The notes beneath the pieces are model-generated. The model worked only from the letters and a program-made list of their open reading frames with translations. It searched no databases and was not told where the DNA came from. This document shows positions 23,420 to 34,686 of a stretch of DNA of 64,000 nt, piece after piece (within the stretch, counting starts at the first letter, position 1; each line of letters opens with the position of its first letter). The DNA is from Xenopus tropicalis (lineage: Eukaryota; Chordata; Amphibia; Anura; Pipidae). The translations under genes and the position numbers were made by a program. The stretch spans positions 82,228,910 to 82,292,909 of the forward strand of contig NC_030683.2 in assembly GCF_000004195.4 (NCBI RefSeq), in the 5' to 3' direction.

Positions 23420-24145
23420 GGGGGGGGATGGATGTCAAGAGTCAAGAGTGATAACAGTCAATCTCAAAGCACACATTGCGCACATCCAGACTGAATTAGT
23501 TAGTATATTGCTGACTGATTGGTATATTACCTTAAATGTCTAGTGTGCAGATAGTCTGATACCTCTCATCCACAGAGGTTTTCTGGTGCATGTGAATGAC
23601 AATATCAATGCTTTTATTTTAACCTTCTTTAAAGATGCAGAACATGAAAACTCAGTTACTACTTTAGGGCACTGGCACACAGGTAGATTAGTCACCTGTG
23701 ATAAATCTTTGCCACTGCTGGTGACAAATGTCCCTGAAATGCCAGTGGGATGGCATATGCATTGCTTTGGTTTGCCAAAGTCCCCAACGTTTCCTCGTGA
23801 GGTCCTTTATGACTTTCCTGGTAACACTGGCACAGATCTGCTTTTATGAAACCAGACATACAAACAAAAATGTGGCAAAGCTAAGGCACCCTGGCACATG
23901 CATTTCCAGACGTTGCTTATTACTGTGGATTTTTTCATATCCACCAGTCTCTCTAAGGCCTCCATAGACTTCCTTGTACAAAATCATAATTTTGATATAA
24001 ATTGGCCTGAAAACATGCAGAATATTTTGTTTGCTACATGGAAACAGACAGAATGGATGGCACTGTCCTATCTAAAATGCCTGCATGCCAGGCTTTATCC
24101 CTACTTCTGCACTGATGATTGCTCATTTCCTGCAGTGGGCTAGGG
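23420..24145. other. apoc3 upstream region
   Basis: No gene seen. Two overlapping ORFs at about 23586-23967 resemble no family and have no splice or promoter context. In mammals the apoc3 upstream region serves as an enhancer for the cluster, but I cannot identify such an element here. Confidence 0.4.
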
Positions 24146-24300
24146 CAGTGATTCCCAACCTTTTTTGCACCACGGACCAGTTTCAAGCAAGACAATTTTT
24201 CCAAGGACCGGGGATGGGGGGGGTTGGCTCAACTAGTGCATAGTATATAATTTAATTATTACATATATAATGTAAATGTAATTATTACATTTTATATTAT
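24146..24300. mobile_element. hAT terminus fragment
   Basis: CAGTGATTCCCAACC then TTTTTTGCACCACGGACCAG and AAGGACCGGGGATGG resemble the left end of a hAT (Charlie-like) family found widely in vertebrates. No right end or target duplication was found, so the copy is incomplete. Confidence 0.55.
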
Positions 24301-25389
24301 GCACTTTATTATTAGTATTATTACATACAGCTTAATAAAGTACTTTGGCCCTTGTCGTGATCAGTAGAAAGCTTCCTGGGGTTCGCATAGCTGTTGTCAT
24401 GGCTGTGTAACACATCAGGGAGTTGGGTTCACAGGTAATTGGGACCAGAGGTGGCCCGGTTCAGCACAGCCCAAAGCAATCTGTGTATATTTAGACCAGA
24501 AAGTTCATAATATACAAATAGAAAAGAAACCTTGTTTCGTACGATATTCAGTGTGTGTATGGTGGATCGACGAGCCGACCGATATAACAAAGGCTGCGGA
24601 TATCTGCTGTCTCGACTATCAGGCGGGTTAAAAGATTTTTGGAGCCTGAGCAAAATATGTGTTTAGGGCCTCCATATCTGCGATTCAGCCCTGAACGTCA
24701 ATGGGGAAAATAAACAATCTTTCCTGCGACCAATGGCCACCTTAAGGCTGATGGCATGCTAGGTTTAAATCTCCTCTAACACGGGTGACTCTTCCTCATG
24801 GAGCAATTTCCCTTACCAATCTATTATTCCAGTAATACATACTGTATTTCAGTCAATATAACTGATAGTGAAAAGGTTAAATATAGTCATCTGTGCTGCA
24901 GATTCCAATTCAGACTTTGTTCCACAGAACAAGGTTAAACTAACAGACTTTGACACAGACAGTCCCATATCAACACCCCCCACTCTCCCACCTGTAATGT
25001 GAGAAAAAAGTCGGAGATAATGCAGAAGGAGATAGTAAGGCCACAGAGATGTGATTCCAATATTAAAGTGTAATTTGAAAGCAAGATCATGGTGCACCAC
25101 TCAGTTCTGTTAAGTAAATATAGGCTAGGCCAGGTTTGGTGGCAGTCGATGACCACATAGGTTTTTATGATCATTATTTTACTATATTTTAGTGTGCCTG
25201 AATATTCTTCACCATGGGTGTATTTTAATCTATAGCCAGCAGTAATGCCAAAGCTGCTCACAAGCATGTAAACCTGTATTGTAAATTAGATCATTTTTAA
25301 ATAAACTGGCCTGAATAAACATGGCTCTGTATGTTTGCTCAAAATGATTTGTTTACAGTATGAAAAGATAATGGGGATTGTTTATCAAC
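24301..25389. other. Intergenic DNA, no gene seen
   Basis: AT-rich stretch near 24240-24350, then unremarkable sequence. Short ORFs only. Confidence 0.4.
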
Positions 25390-25800
25390 ATTGGGTAAAT
25401 GTATGATTTTTTGTGTATTTTCACTTCTGCAATAAGATTTAGAGCTCTAAATACAGTCATACAGCTCTATAATACCAAAGGTGTATAGTTTCATGGAGAT
25501 TTCTGAGTTCTATAGGTCAAAAACTCCAAGCAGTACACTGAATTTCCAAAGCAATACAGCAGAAATTGGCTACTGAAGCATTAGCTTTAGCAAATATATT
25601 TGGAAAGTATGCATTCTGCAAAATCCAAAATGGGTAAATATATTTTTCTACTTTTAAATATCAAATTTCAAACTTTTTTGAAATTAGCAAAATGGAAAAC
25701 TTTCAATTTGCAACTTCATTTTGGCATATAGCAACCCCAAAATATACATTGTGCATACTCATTTAATGACATATATTTCTACTACTAAAAAAATATATTG
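25390..25800. repeat. Dispersed repeat, inverted relative to 48980-49460
   Basis: The segment TTTGGAAAGTATGCATTCTG...AAAATGGG at about 25605-25640 is the reverse complement (with changes) of 49420-49455, and CTAAATACAGTC...TGGAGATTTCTG has weaker counterparts. It is probably an unnamed dispersed element; limits are approximate. Confidence 0.5.
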
Positions 25801-27480
25801 CTTGTTTACTTTGTGGCATACAGAGGCACCAGTATGAAAATATGCATGTGAATGTTCACAGATGATACTCTATACACTTGGTAAACTGCCTGTTGTGTGT
25901 ATGTGTGATCGGCCATCATCTTCTTTGATATAGGTGGGTTATGCTGGAGGAGCAGCAAATACAGGAAGCAGACATGTAGTTTTCATGTGTCTGCTGCTGC
26001 CTAGGGGCCCTGGGGTGATTGTGCCCAAGGGCCTGCTCATTCCCCACCTCTGCTTATTGTCTAGGGGTTGGACAATAAAGGCTTCCCTGTTCAGAAGTGC
26101 TGCAGAAAGTACAATTTAGAGCCTTTTATCCACAGAACATAGAATTTACGTTTTGTAGCACTTAAAGGGTTACATATGAGCAAATTATATTTATTAAATA
26201 AAATGCAATCTATTTAAACAATTACTGCATTCATACTGGTGCCGCTGCATCAATAAATGCATTTCAATAAAGATAGTGTAATATATTGAGTTACCTGTAC
26301 TGCTTACAGGACAAGTCTGTTTTTGAGTTTGCAATGGCAATTACTGGGTCTACAGAATGAAGCAGACATAATATCTCTATAGCACCATCTGCTGGACATA
26401 AATGCAATTCTGTGTCTGTGTGCTTAGGTATAAGGAAAGGCTTGATCACTAAAGCAGTTCAAATATGTTAGGAACCCCCCCCAGTGATTATAACGGCTAA
26501 CCTCGTAAAACCCAGAATGCAAGCTTGAAAAATGGTCAATGAGAACCTGAAACGTCACTGTACTGGCCTGTGCCATTTAGCAAATAAAGGTATTTTATAT
26601 TTTATATGAAGTCCAGATTTCTGCGTTTGTGAGTCCTGTAACATATTTACAGAGAGACCTGCACCCAGTAAAAGATAAAGGTATTTAGTGCGGTGTTGTC
26701 TACTAGCAACAATACTATAGCTAGGTACCAAGTTTGTAGGAAATGAATTTATTGGCAAAGCCCATAAAGTCACTTACAACTTACATAATTGTATAACTGG
26801 GGGGGCTGTTTAAGTAGAGAGTATAAACCATGAAAAATGTGCCATGCGCACAAATTCTTTGGCTCTGTGCATTTTGTTAACAAACCTTTGAATACCACAC
26901 CCATCCAAACATACCCCAGACAGACTGGTATAATTACTACAAGAAAAGGATAACGAGCATATAAACCCCCATGAGCCTGTATACTCACTAAATAAAAAAG
27001 ATAACAGCATTTTAACCCCAAGACATGCCAGTATAATTGCTATAGAAAATGGATAATCTGCACATTAATCTGAGATATGCAGAAGAAGATCAAACAGAAG
27101 TACCCTGGGTTGGGGCAGTTTAACAGGAGCACTGGCTAGGGTATCAGGTAAGTGTGTGATTATAATCAGTAGGGGATGCTCAACATTTTAGCTTTCCTTC
27201 TCCTTTAAAACCAATAATGTTTCACTTTGGATAATGCATAGTAGAAGGACCAATGATTATGAAAACACACAAATAAAAACAAATGAAACTAAAGGGGGTC
27301 AAATACATCTGGGAAGGCAGTGTGCAAACCTTTCTTAGCACTTTGCACACTTTGCTAAAGGTCTCGGTACTTCACACTTAAAAGGGTTACCTTTATTACG
27401 ACATAGGGATACTATTCCCTCCATATACTCCATATCACTACTTCACTGCTCCATTAGTATATGCCATACTGATGAATGTC
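25801..27480. other. Intergenic DNA with a MITE end
   Basis: No gene seen. AGCTTTCCTTCTCCTTTAA at about 27190-27210 is the right terminus of the same TTAA MITE type as the element at 35738; its left end was not located. Confidence 0.4.
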
Positions 27481-27482
27481 AG

Positions 27483-27504
27483 TATATATATATATATATA
27501 TATA
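27483..27504. repeat. (AT)n microsatellite
   Basis: Alternating TA run adjoining a repeat that ends in the palindrome at 27649. Confidence 0.9.
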
Positions 27505-27648
27505 AACAGTTCAGAATGATCAGCACTCACGAAACCAATGATCAACGAATGCCTGGGTGCAGTCCTCAACAGTGTAGATAGTCGGAAAAATGGATCGCAT
27601 CTCGCAGGACTTATGAAGAAATTTAGTGATTTATTAGGTGTAAAGAAC

Positions 27649-27731
27649 AAGAACTGACGTTTCGGCCGCAACAGCAGCCTTTCTCAAAGCCTTTGAGAAA
27701 GGCTGCTGTTGCGGCCGAAACGTCAGTTCTT
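27649..27731. repeat. Perfect 41-bp inverted repeat with one-base spacer
   Basis: Arms 27649-27689 and 27691-27731 are exact reverse complements; the left arm contains GACGTTTCGGCCGCAACAGC. The upstream 27505-27648 (CAGCACTCACG, GGTGCAGTCC, GTGTAAAGAAC) looks like a dispersed repeat carrying the GACGTTTCGG word also seen at 46.5 kb. Confidence 0.9.
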
Positions 27732-27742
27732 TATATATATAC

Positions 27743-27777
<35 letters not shown>
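27732..27777. repeat. AT microsatellite
   Basis: Two AT runs separated by ACGAC, directly following the palindrome. Confidence 0.9.
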
Positions 27778-27782
<5 letters not shown>

Positions 27783-28543
27783 AAAGATATATATTTTATG
27801 GACTGGCAATTAACAGTAGAGTGATACAGAAAAAAAGTTTCCAGGATTTGGTTGGCTTCACTGGTCTATCCTGTGTGTCAGATTATTGTATCGTTTCACA
27901 GGCTCCATGGTTTGCTTTCACCTCAAGCTTATTCAGCTTATTCAGAATTCTCAAAGCTCTGTAGTAATTCCTTTAACAAGCCTGAGAACTGAATGTTCTA
28001 GACATTTATTAATTAATATAACTGACCAGAGACAAATATTGCAATTGAGAGAAAAAGGAAACTATAAGGTAATGTCATAAAAGTCACGTAGTTTATACCT
28101 TAATTGGAACAGAGGTTTTCCTGGAATCTGATAAAAGTGTAGGATTGGCCAGGCCAGGTATGATTTACATTCGGCATTCAATATATTGCAATATATATGG
28201 GTAAACAACCAATGTTTTATTTAAGAGATGGAAATTTTTTAAGAGGCATAAAATGTCCTCTTGTCCTAAATATATTGATATGGGTGAGTCCAGAGGTTTG
28301 TACCATTTTCCTTTCAACTCTAGTGCACTTTAAACTCCTGCATTGTATATAGATTTATAGTTAAACTACCTTTTACCTAGATATATAGTTAATAATGTAC
28401 CCCCTATTGTAAAATATAAGGATAAAAGTCACCAAGGAGTTCCATGACCATATCAAAGCACAAGGCCAAAGGCTGAGCTGCTCTGAGGTGACTTCTACAT
28501 TATTTATTATAATGATAACATCACTATGCACCATTTATTAGGA
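27778..28543. other. Intergenic DNA, no gene seen
   Basis: AT-rich, no repeat boundaries or coding signal recognised. Confidence 0.4.
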
Positions 28544-29661
28544 CAGTGCTGTCCAACTTCTGCGGTACCGAGGGCCGGAATTTCTCCAGCCTACATGGTG
28601 GAGGGCTGATAGTGGAAGCCAGTTTTGACCACTCACCTTTTTAAAACCACACCCACTTGAAACCACACCCGTGTAATAACATGACCATAACCATATTAAT
28701 GGTGGTAGTACAGCAAAAACCTGCCATACTCTGCCTTCCCTACACTGTCTGTGTGTGCCATACTCTGTCTTTACCTACCCTGTGTGTCTGTGCCATACTC
28801 TGCCTGCCCTATGCTGCCTGTGTGTGCCATATTCTGCCTGCCCTATGCTGCCTGCGTGTGCCATACTCTGCCTGCCCTATGCTGCCTGTGTGTGCCACAC
28901 TCTGCCTGTCCTATGCTGCCTTTGTGTGTCATACTCTGCCTGTCCTATGCTGCCTGTGTGTGCCATACTCTGCCAGCCCTACCCTGCCTTTGTGTGCCAT
29001 ACTCTGCCTTCCCTATGCTGCATGTGTGTGCCATACTCTGCCTGCTCTACCCTGCCTGTGTGTGCCTTACTCTGCCTGCCCTATGCTGCATGTGTGTCAT
29101 ACTCTGCCAGCCCTACCCTGTCTGTGTGTGCCATACTCTGCCTGCCCTATGCTGCCTGTATGTGCCATACTATGCCTGCCCTACCCTGCCTGTGTGTGCC
29201 ATACTCTGCCTGCCCTACCCTGCCTGTGTGTGCCTTACTCTGGCTGCCCTATGCTGCCTGTGTGTATGGCAGATTATGGCACACACAGGCAGCATACAGT
29301 GACACAATGCTGGCACTGCTCCTACATTCTGCACAATAACTATATATTAAAAACGTTTTAATTGCAGTATCACCTCAGTATATGTTCTTTTTATAGTGTG
29401 CAGGGTTTATTTGTGGGTTTCTACTGCTGCTACAGTCTGCCTGAGGTGTGAACAGGGGATTACAGCCTGAGTCTAGGGTGTGAAAATTGCAGAGGGTGAA
29501 CAATGTAGAGATTAAAAGGTGTGAACAGGTGTGACCCATGCAGGGGGCCAGTTAATATCAGTACTGATACCATTTAAACCTTACACAAAGGTAAGCCATC
29601 AAAACAGCCAGACAGGTGGGGGGGTCACACAGAGGGGGGGGGGGGGAGTTGGACAGCCCTG
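28544..29661. mobile_element. Non-autonomous hAT transposon, 1.1 kb
   Basis: Ends CAGTGCTGTCCAACTTC and GAGTTGGACAGCCCTG are inverted repeats. It is flanked by a perfect 8-bp duplication TATTAGGA (28536-28543 and 29662-29669). The centre is a 34-bp minisatellite and no transposase is present. Runs of G mark its right side. Confidence 0.92.
28755..29290. repeat. 34-bp minisatellite inside the hAT element
   Basis: About 16 copies of a unit built of TGCCATACTCTGCCTG and CCCTATGCTGCCTGTGTG, with ATG/ACC variants. The unit has no stop in any plus frame, so three parallel Cys/Leu/Pro-rich ORFs appear. They are artefacts of the repeat. Confidence 0.95.
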
Positions 29662-29669
29662 TATTAGGA

Positions 29670-31359
29670 TATAATTCTACAGTTACAGCTTGTATGCATT
29701 ATAATGATATTTTCTGTACTGGATGATAGAACCCAAAAAAGGTCTGATCTAGGTACTGTTTACGGTTGCCCCTGACCTGTATTTTACTGGCCTGGCTGGT
29801 AAAAATAATGCTTGATACCAATGTTATAAATAGGGAAGAAAGGTAAATGTATAGAAAGGAATATTTATCAGAAAAAGTGGCAGCCCTATTGCTGCCTGAG
29901 ACATAATTCATGTGACTGGTATAACTTTCACTAATACTTTTTAACCATGCCACCAATCTATCCTGCCCTATTTCTCTATGCTGCCCACTTGAAATATATC
30001 GCTTTTTTCTGGATTTCCATTGGACATCAACCTTGTATATTTATTGAGATACGTCAGTAATACAGCTGTGTATTGATGTTTAGTGGATTTACTTGAAACA
30101 TATATGACTGCTCAAACTGGAAAAATGCCCTTTGCCACCAGTTCTACTATCTCTGAAAAGAAACATATTGGGAAATGTGTGCTCGGAACTTTAGACTTTG
30201 GTTTGCCAACCTGAGGTGTTTTCACAATTATGTAACTACGAATAAAGTCTTTTTATTGGTGCTTGATGTGGAAGCCCATCTCACCTTTCAACTGCTGAGT
30301 TCAACAATAAAGTCCAAAAGCTGAAAACAAATAGAGGCTTTTCTAAAACATATTGAGCAACAAGGAGCCACCAGAGTCTGATTTATTTGACTCATTGCTA
30401 ACATCCATTAGGGTTATTTAAAAACATAGTATATTGTACAAAGTATATCAATAGGCACACTTGCATCAAGTGCGTTAAATGAATGGCTTGAATGACTTTG
30501 CCTCCATTTTAGTGCGTCCACAGTTGTGTTTCTAATTGATGCTTTAAATATTTTTTGCATATGTAGAAGCATTCATTTATAGTCTGTCCATTTTCTTTCA
30601 AAAAGATAAACACACAATATTATTTAAAAACACACACAACATGGGTCATTTACAAATGCAGATGCCTCATTAAAATGGACCCAAATGTTTCAACTACTAC
30701 CTCTTTGAAAAGGCTTTCCGCAACTTGCATCAGATTTGCAAACACATGCATTGACAATTGTGTTTGTTTTACTGGCACAATTCTCTGAAAAAAATGCTAA
30801 AAAAATGCAGTTTATCTACTGCAAGGAGCAAAGCAGTTTACTTTAAGCACAAGAGAGGCCTGAACTTCACACATTGCTTGAGCAGGTGGTATGTAAAGGG
30901 TACCTTGAGCCCCTAGGTGCTCCTTCTAGAACCTATGTATAGCACTCTATAGAAAAGCATGCATGTGACCGCCCACTTGCTGCCCCTTCCAGGATGGGCA
31001 CAAGTTGTTGCTGATTAAATGAAATTTGCTGTCAAAGACTTGTAACTGATTCCAAAGTCATAAAACTTGCACAGCACTGGCATAAAATGGTACTTTGTTT
31101 CTTTTCTTTGTATTCTGCACTCACATTTAGTAAATGATCCCGAAACATGTTGTGTGCTGTGGTTTGAATAAGGACTAAAGCAGTTAACCTGCGTGGAGGT
31201 GCTCTCCTCTTTTTCTGCGAAATGATCCCTTAACTGTTTGGGTTTGATTGAGTTAAATACCAGAGATATCCCTGAAATGCTAGGAATCAGCCCATTCAGT
31301 ATGTTTGCTTTCATCCATCTGTAGAACGCAATAAGATCATATTTTATTCCCATATGCCA
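29670..31359. other. Intergenic DNA, no gene seen
   Basis: AT-rich sequence with only short unsupported ORFs. No element boundaries could be fixed. Confidence 0.4.
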
Positions 31360-32642
31360 ACTAGTAGCAGACTATATGCATGAATTCTCTGTCGCTCTTG
31401 CTAACAAATCCTCTACCCCGGTTCCGCTTAGTGTGGGGGTGCCTCAGGGCTCTGTGCTTGGTCCTTTGCTGTTCTCCCTGTACACTCTCTCTCTAGGAGA
31501 CCTTAATTCTTCTTTTGGTCTTAAATATCACTTATATGCAGATGATATCCAGATATATTTAGACACCCCTGCACTAACCTCTAATGTTGAAACCCGGATT
31601 GCCAACTGCCTCCTGGCTATCTCCTCCTGGATGAACCAACGCCACCTCAAACATAACCTAGCTAGAACAGAGCTCATGGTCTTCCTGCCCAAACCTAGCC
31701 CTCCACCTCCTTTCACCATTACTATTGACGGCATGTCCATTAACCCTGTAAATTCAGCAGGCTGCCTTGGGGTCCTCTTTGACCAGTCACTCTCCTTCTC
31801 TAACCATATTAATAACACTGCCAAAACCTGCCGCTTTTTCCTCCGCAATATTGCCAAGATACGCCCCTTTCTTTCGCAAGTAACAGCTAAAACACTAATC
31901 CATGCCCTTATCCTTTCCCGCTTAGATTACTGCAATCTCCTACTAACCGGCCTCCCAGACTCCCACCTCTCCCCCCTGCCAGGATCCTCCTGCTCTCTCC
32001 TAAGAGGGAACCTGTTCAGCCTCACTTAAGCTCTCTAGCATGGCTGCCTATAAAGCAAAGGATAGCTTACAAAATCCTTCTGCTAACATTCAAAGCCCTT
32101 CACTCCTCTGCTCCTCACTACATTTCTTCACTGGTCTCCCTGCACGTTTCTGGTCGTCTCCTCCGCTCCTCTCAGAGCCTCCGTCTTTTTACACCATCCA
32201 CACCCACTGCGCTCTCTCTTCTTAAACCTTTCTATCTCGCTGCTCCTTACCTCTGGAACTCTATCCCTGAATCCCTCCGTAGGGAACACTCACCCACTCT
32301 CTTTAACATAAAACTCAGATGCTACCTTCTCGAGCACTAAAACATTATTTTACCCAGTCCTGCGCTTAAGGGCAAATGCCCATACCTAGTGCACTCTTAC
32401 CTTCCAATTTGTGCCTGTATGTTACCCAACCACTTAGTCTGTAAGCTCTACGGGGCAGGCACCTCCTTCCTACTGTGCCTCATACCACATGGCACTTATT
32501 TCCTGTATATTTATACTTATTTATTGTATTTATTTATTATAACACTTGTCCTCCCTGTGTGTAATTCTGTATATTGTAAGATTGTACAGCGCTGCATACC
32601 CTTGTGGCGCTTTATAAATAAAGTTTTACATACATACATACA
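31360..32642 (+). mobile_element. L2-like LINE 3' fragment (reverse transcriptase, broken)
   Basis: An ORF from 31376 encodes the second half of a reverse transcriptase: [16 protein letters not shown], then [12 protein letters not shown] with an intact YADD site, [33 protein letters not shown] and [13 protein letters not shown]. Beyond a frameshift near 31980 other frames give the C-terminal tail (RIAYKILLLTFKALH, YLWNSIPESLR). The 3' end GCGCTTTATAAATAAAG plus ACAT repeats is L2-like. The 5' end is truncated, so it cannot encode a full ORF2. Confidence 0.85.
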
Positions 32643-32896
32643 ATCTGTTTGTGCACCCGTTTGATCCATTCATTTAGTGGGTTAACAAATACATGTTTGA
32701 TCTCTCACCTACCTTGGCCAAATCAGGCCTTGTATGCCTACAGCCAGGTCAAACAGGGCCCAGGGTTTAGCAGCTGGCCACTAAATGCAAACATAGGCTT
32801 TTTTGGTTCTGGGCTTGTGTAGGCAATACAAATGTGAGTATAATAGTACTTTTGCAAATGCCTGTTTTTACAAAAAGGCCCAGGGGTGTTTTATGG

Positions 32897-33182
32897 CAGG
32901 GATCCTCAACCTTTTATTCCCATGAGCCACATTTAAATGGAAAAAGTGTTGGCAATACAAGCATGAAAAAGTTTCCTGGGGGTAGAAATAAGTGCTTTCA
33001 TTGGCTACTTAATAGCCCCTATGTGAACTGGCAGCCTACAGAAGGCTTTGTTGGCATTACAAAAACTTCACCTCCTCCTTACAGAAATTCAAAAATTAGC
33101 CCCTGTTTGAGTCCACTGGGAACAACATCCAAGGGGTTGATGAGCAACATGTTGCTCCTGAGCCACTGGTTGGGAATCACTG
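32897..33182. mobile_element. hAT MITE, same family as 19560
   Basis: Ends CAGGGATCCTCAACC and GGTTGGGAATCACTG, flanked by a perfect duplication TTTTATGG (32889-32896 and 33183-33190). The interior shares CACATTTAAATGGAAAAAGT and CAACATGTTGCTC with the copy at 19560. Confidence 0.9.
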
Positions 33183-33190
33183 TTTTATGG

Positions 33191-33730
33191 CATTATGCCA
33201 CCTAAAGTGGCAAAGCCTTGCCACCCCCAATTTGATCATTATTCCCTGCTAATTGACCATCCCATTCTTTGATTCCAGGGGTGGGGTTGTTTGTGATACT
33301 TCACTAGTGTTACTACTTTAATCTCCTACACTAGAAGGACTTCTTGTTGGGATTTAGGCACATGGCCATGTAGAGAGCTATGTCCCTGGATTTAGGTGAT
33401 TAATGTACTACAGTCACACAATGCAGTCACAGAGGTATTGGCATGTTTCTGTGCTACCATCTAATGCAGATTGATTCAAATGGAAACAAGCTGCTTTATC
33501 AGAACAAGGAGTGAGGAGGATGACCTACATTTGTGAAGCTTCATTCTGTTAACTGACCTCAAAGAGCATGTCATATTTCTCTTTACTTGCAGTATATAAT
33601 AACCACTGGTTACCAGTACATTTCTCAGCTTCTGGCCCCCTCCCCATCTGAAGCAATGTGAGTTATTGATAAGAACATGCTGTAGTTGTTGAACTTTAGA
33701 GGACACGTCAGGAACACCACGCTGTAAAGT
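33191..33730. other. apoa4 upstream region
   Basis: No gene seen. It is the proximal 5' flank of apoa4. The sequence TGAACTTTAGAGGACA on the plus strand near 33690 loosely resembles a nuclear-receptor site, without a clear repeat. Confidence 0.35.
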
Positions 33731-33740
33731 GAAAGTCCAC
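33731..33740 (+). promoter_or_regulatory. Candidate HNF4 half-site of apoa4
   Basis: GAAAGTCCAC contains the AAAGTCCA core favoured by HNF4, about 30 bp upstream of the TATA box. Motif evidence only. Confidence 0.35.
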
Positions 33741-33768
33741 AATGCTGCTTTATGGTCAGAAAGCCTGC

Positions 33769-33826
33769 TATAAATAACGGGAGGTGGCACAAGCATCTAT
33801 CTCACATCCAGATACCAAGTGTCCAG
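33769..33826 (+). promoter_or_regulatory. apoa4: apoa4 TATA box and untranslated exon 1
   Basis: TATAAAT at 33769-33775, then a short leader (start near 33800) ending GTGTCCAG at 33826 with a GTAAGA donor. It joins exon 2 at 34663 after CCTTTATAG. As I recall, mammalian APOA4 lacks this untranslated exon, whereas the other cluster members have it, so the frog form may be ancestral. Confidence 0.6.
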
Positions 33827-34686
33827 GTAAGAAGGGAACAGATAACTGGAGGGCATAACAAAAAATGTGTTTCTTTTTTTATTCAAACCAGGTTTCCAGT
33901 AAGCTTTAATTTGTCCATTGTTACTCAAACACTTACAGCAGAATCCATACTATGCCTTCAGCTGTAAATGGTGTGTAGTTCAATGATAGCTGGGGGTCAC
34001 AGGCAATTGTAATGTAAAACATTTACTTGTGATGATGGTTAAAGTCTCTGCACAAATGCCATTATCATATTATGGTCACATGAGTTACAATTCAAAACTA
34101 CAATTGTAATAATGGGGCTCACACTGCTCATGTTGAAATGCTAATTTTTATGAATTATATTTCATATCCAAGTTTAAAATTTATGACAGTTTGGAATCCC
34201 TTTTTTACATCATTGAGTAGACTTGAATACTAAGCAACCTGCCATAGAATGTTGGAAAAATTAGTTTGCCAAAAAATATTGGCAAATGGTTGGCTTTGGT
34301 GAAAAGTGCAACAACATTTGAAAAGAAAAAAGTTTTTTGCCCACAATGCACCTTGCTTCCTCATTTTGATTTGCACCTGCATGTTGTTGTCAGTTCATAA
34401 GCGCCCAAATGCACATCCCTTATTTGCGTTCTAACAGCTGCATGCAAAAGGTGCCTCAGATAAGGTACTTACCACTTGCTCAAGGCAGTTATGTGTTCAG
34501 CTCCCATATATACTGTTGAGCTATATCATCATAGCTATATCATTCACAAATTGATATGTGATACAAAGCATCTTTTTTAATGATTTCATCTATAGTGACC
34601 AGTAGCTACAATACTCTTCATTGACCCTTACTTTCTTTTCCTTTTCCATTTTTCCTTTATAGATCTGATCTACCCAGGGACTCAAT

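Noticed and set aside
28755..29290. CRISPR-like array because of regular repeats
   Set aside because: The units abut without unique spacers and sit in a vertebrate transposon; it is a minisatellite.
28657..29361. Three overlapping plus-strand ORFs of 183-234 residues rich in Cys, Leu and Pro
   Set aside because: They are the three open frames of the 34-bp minisatellite inside a hAT element. No promoter, splice or domain signal.
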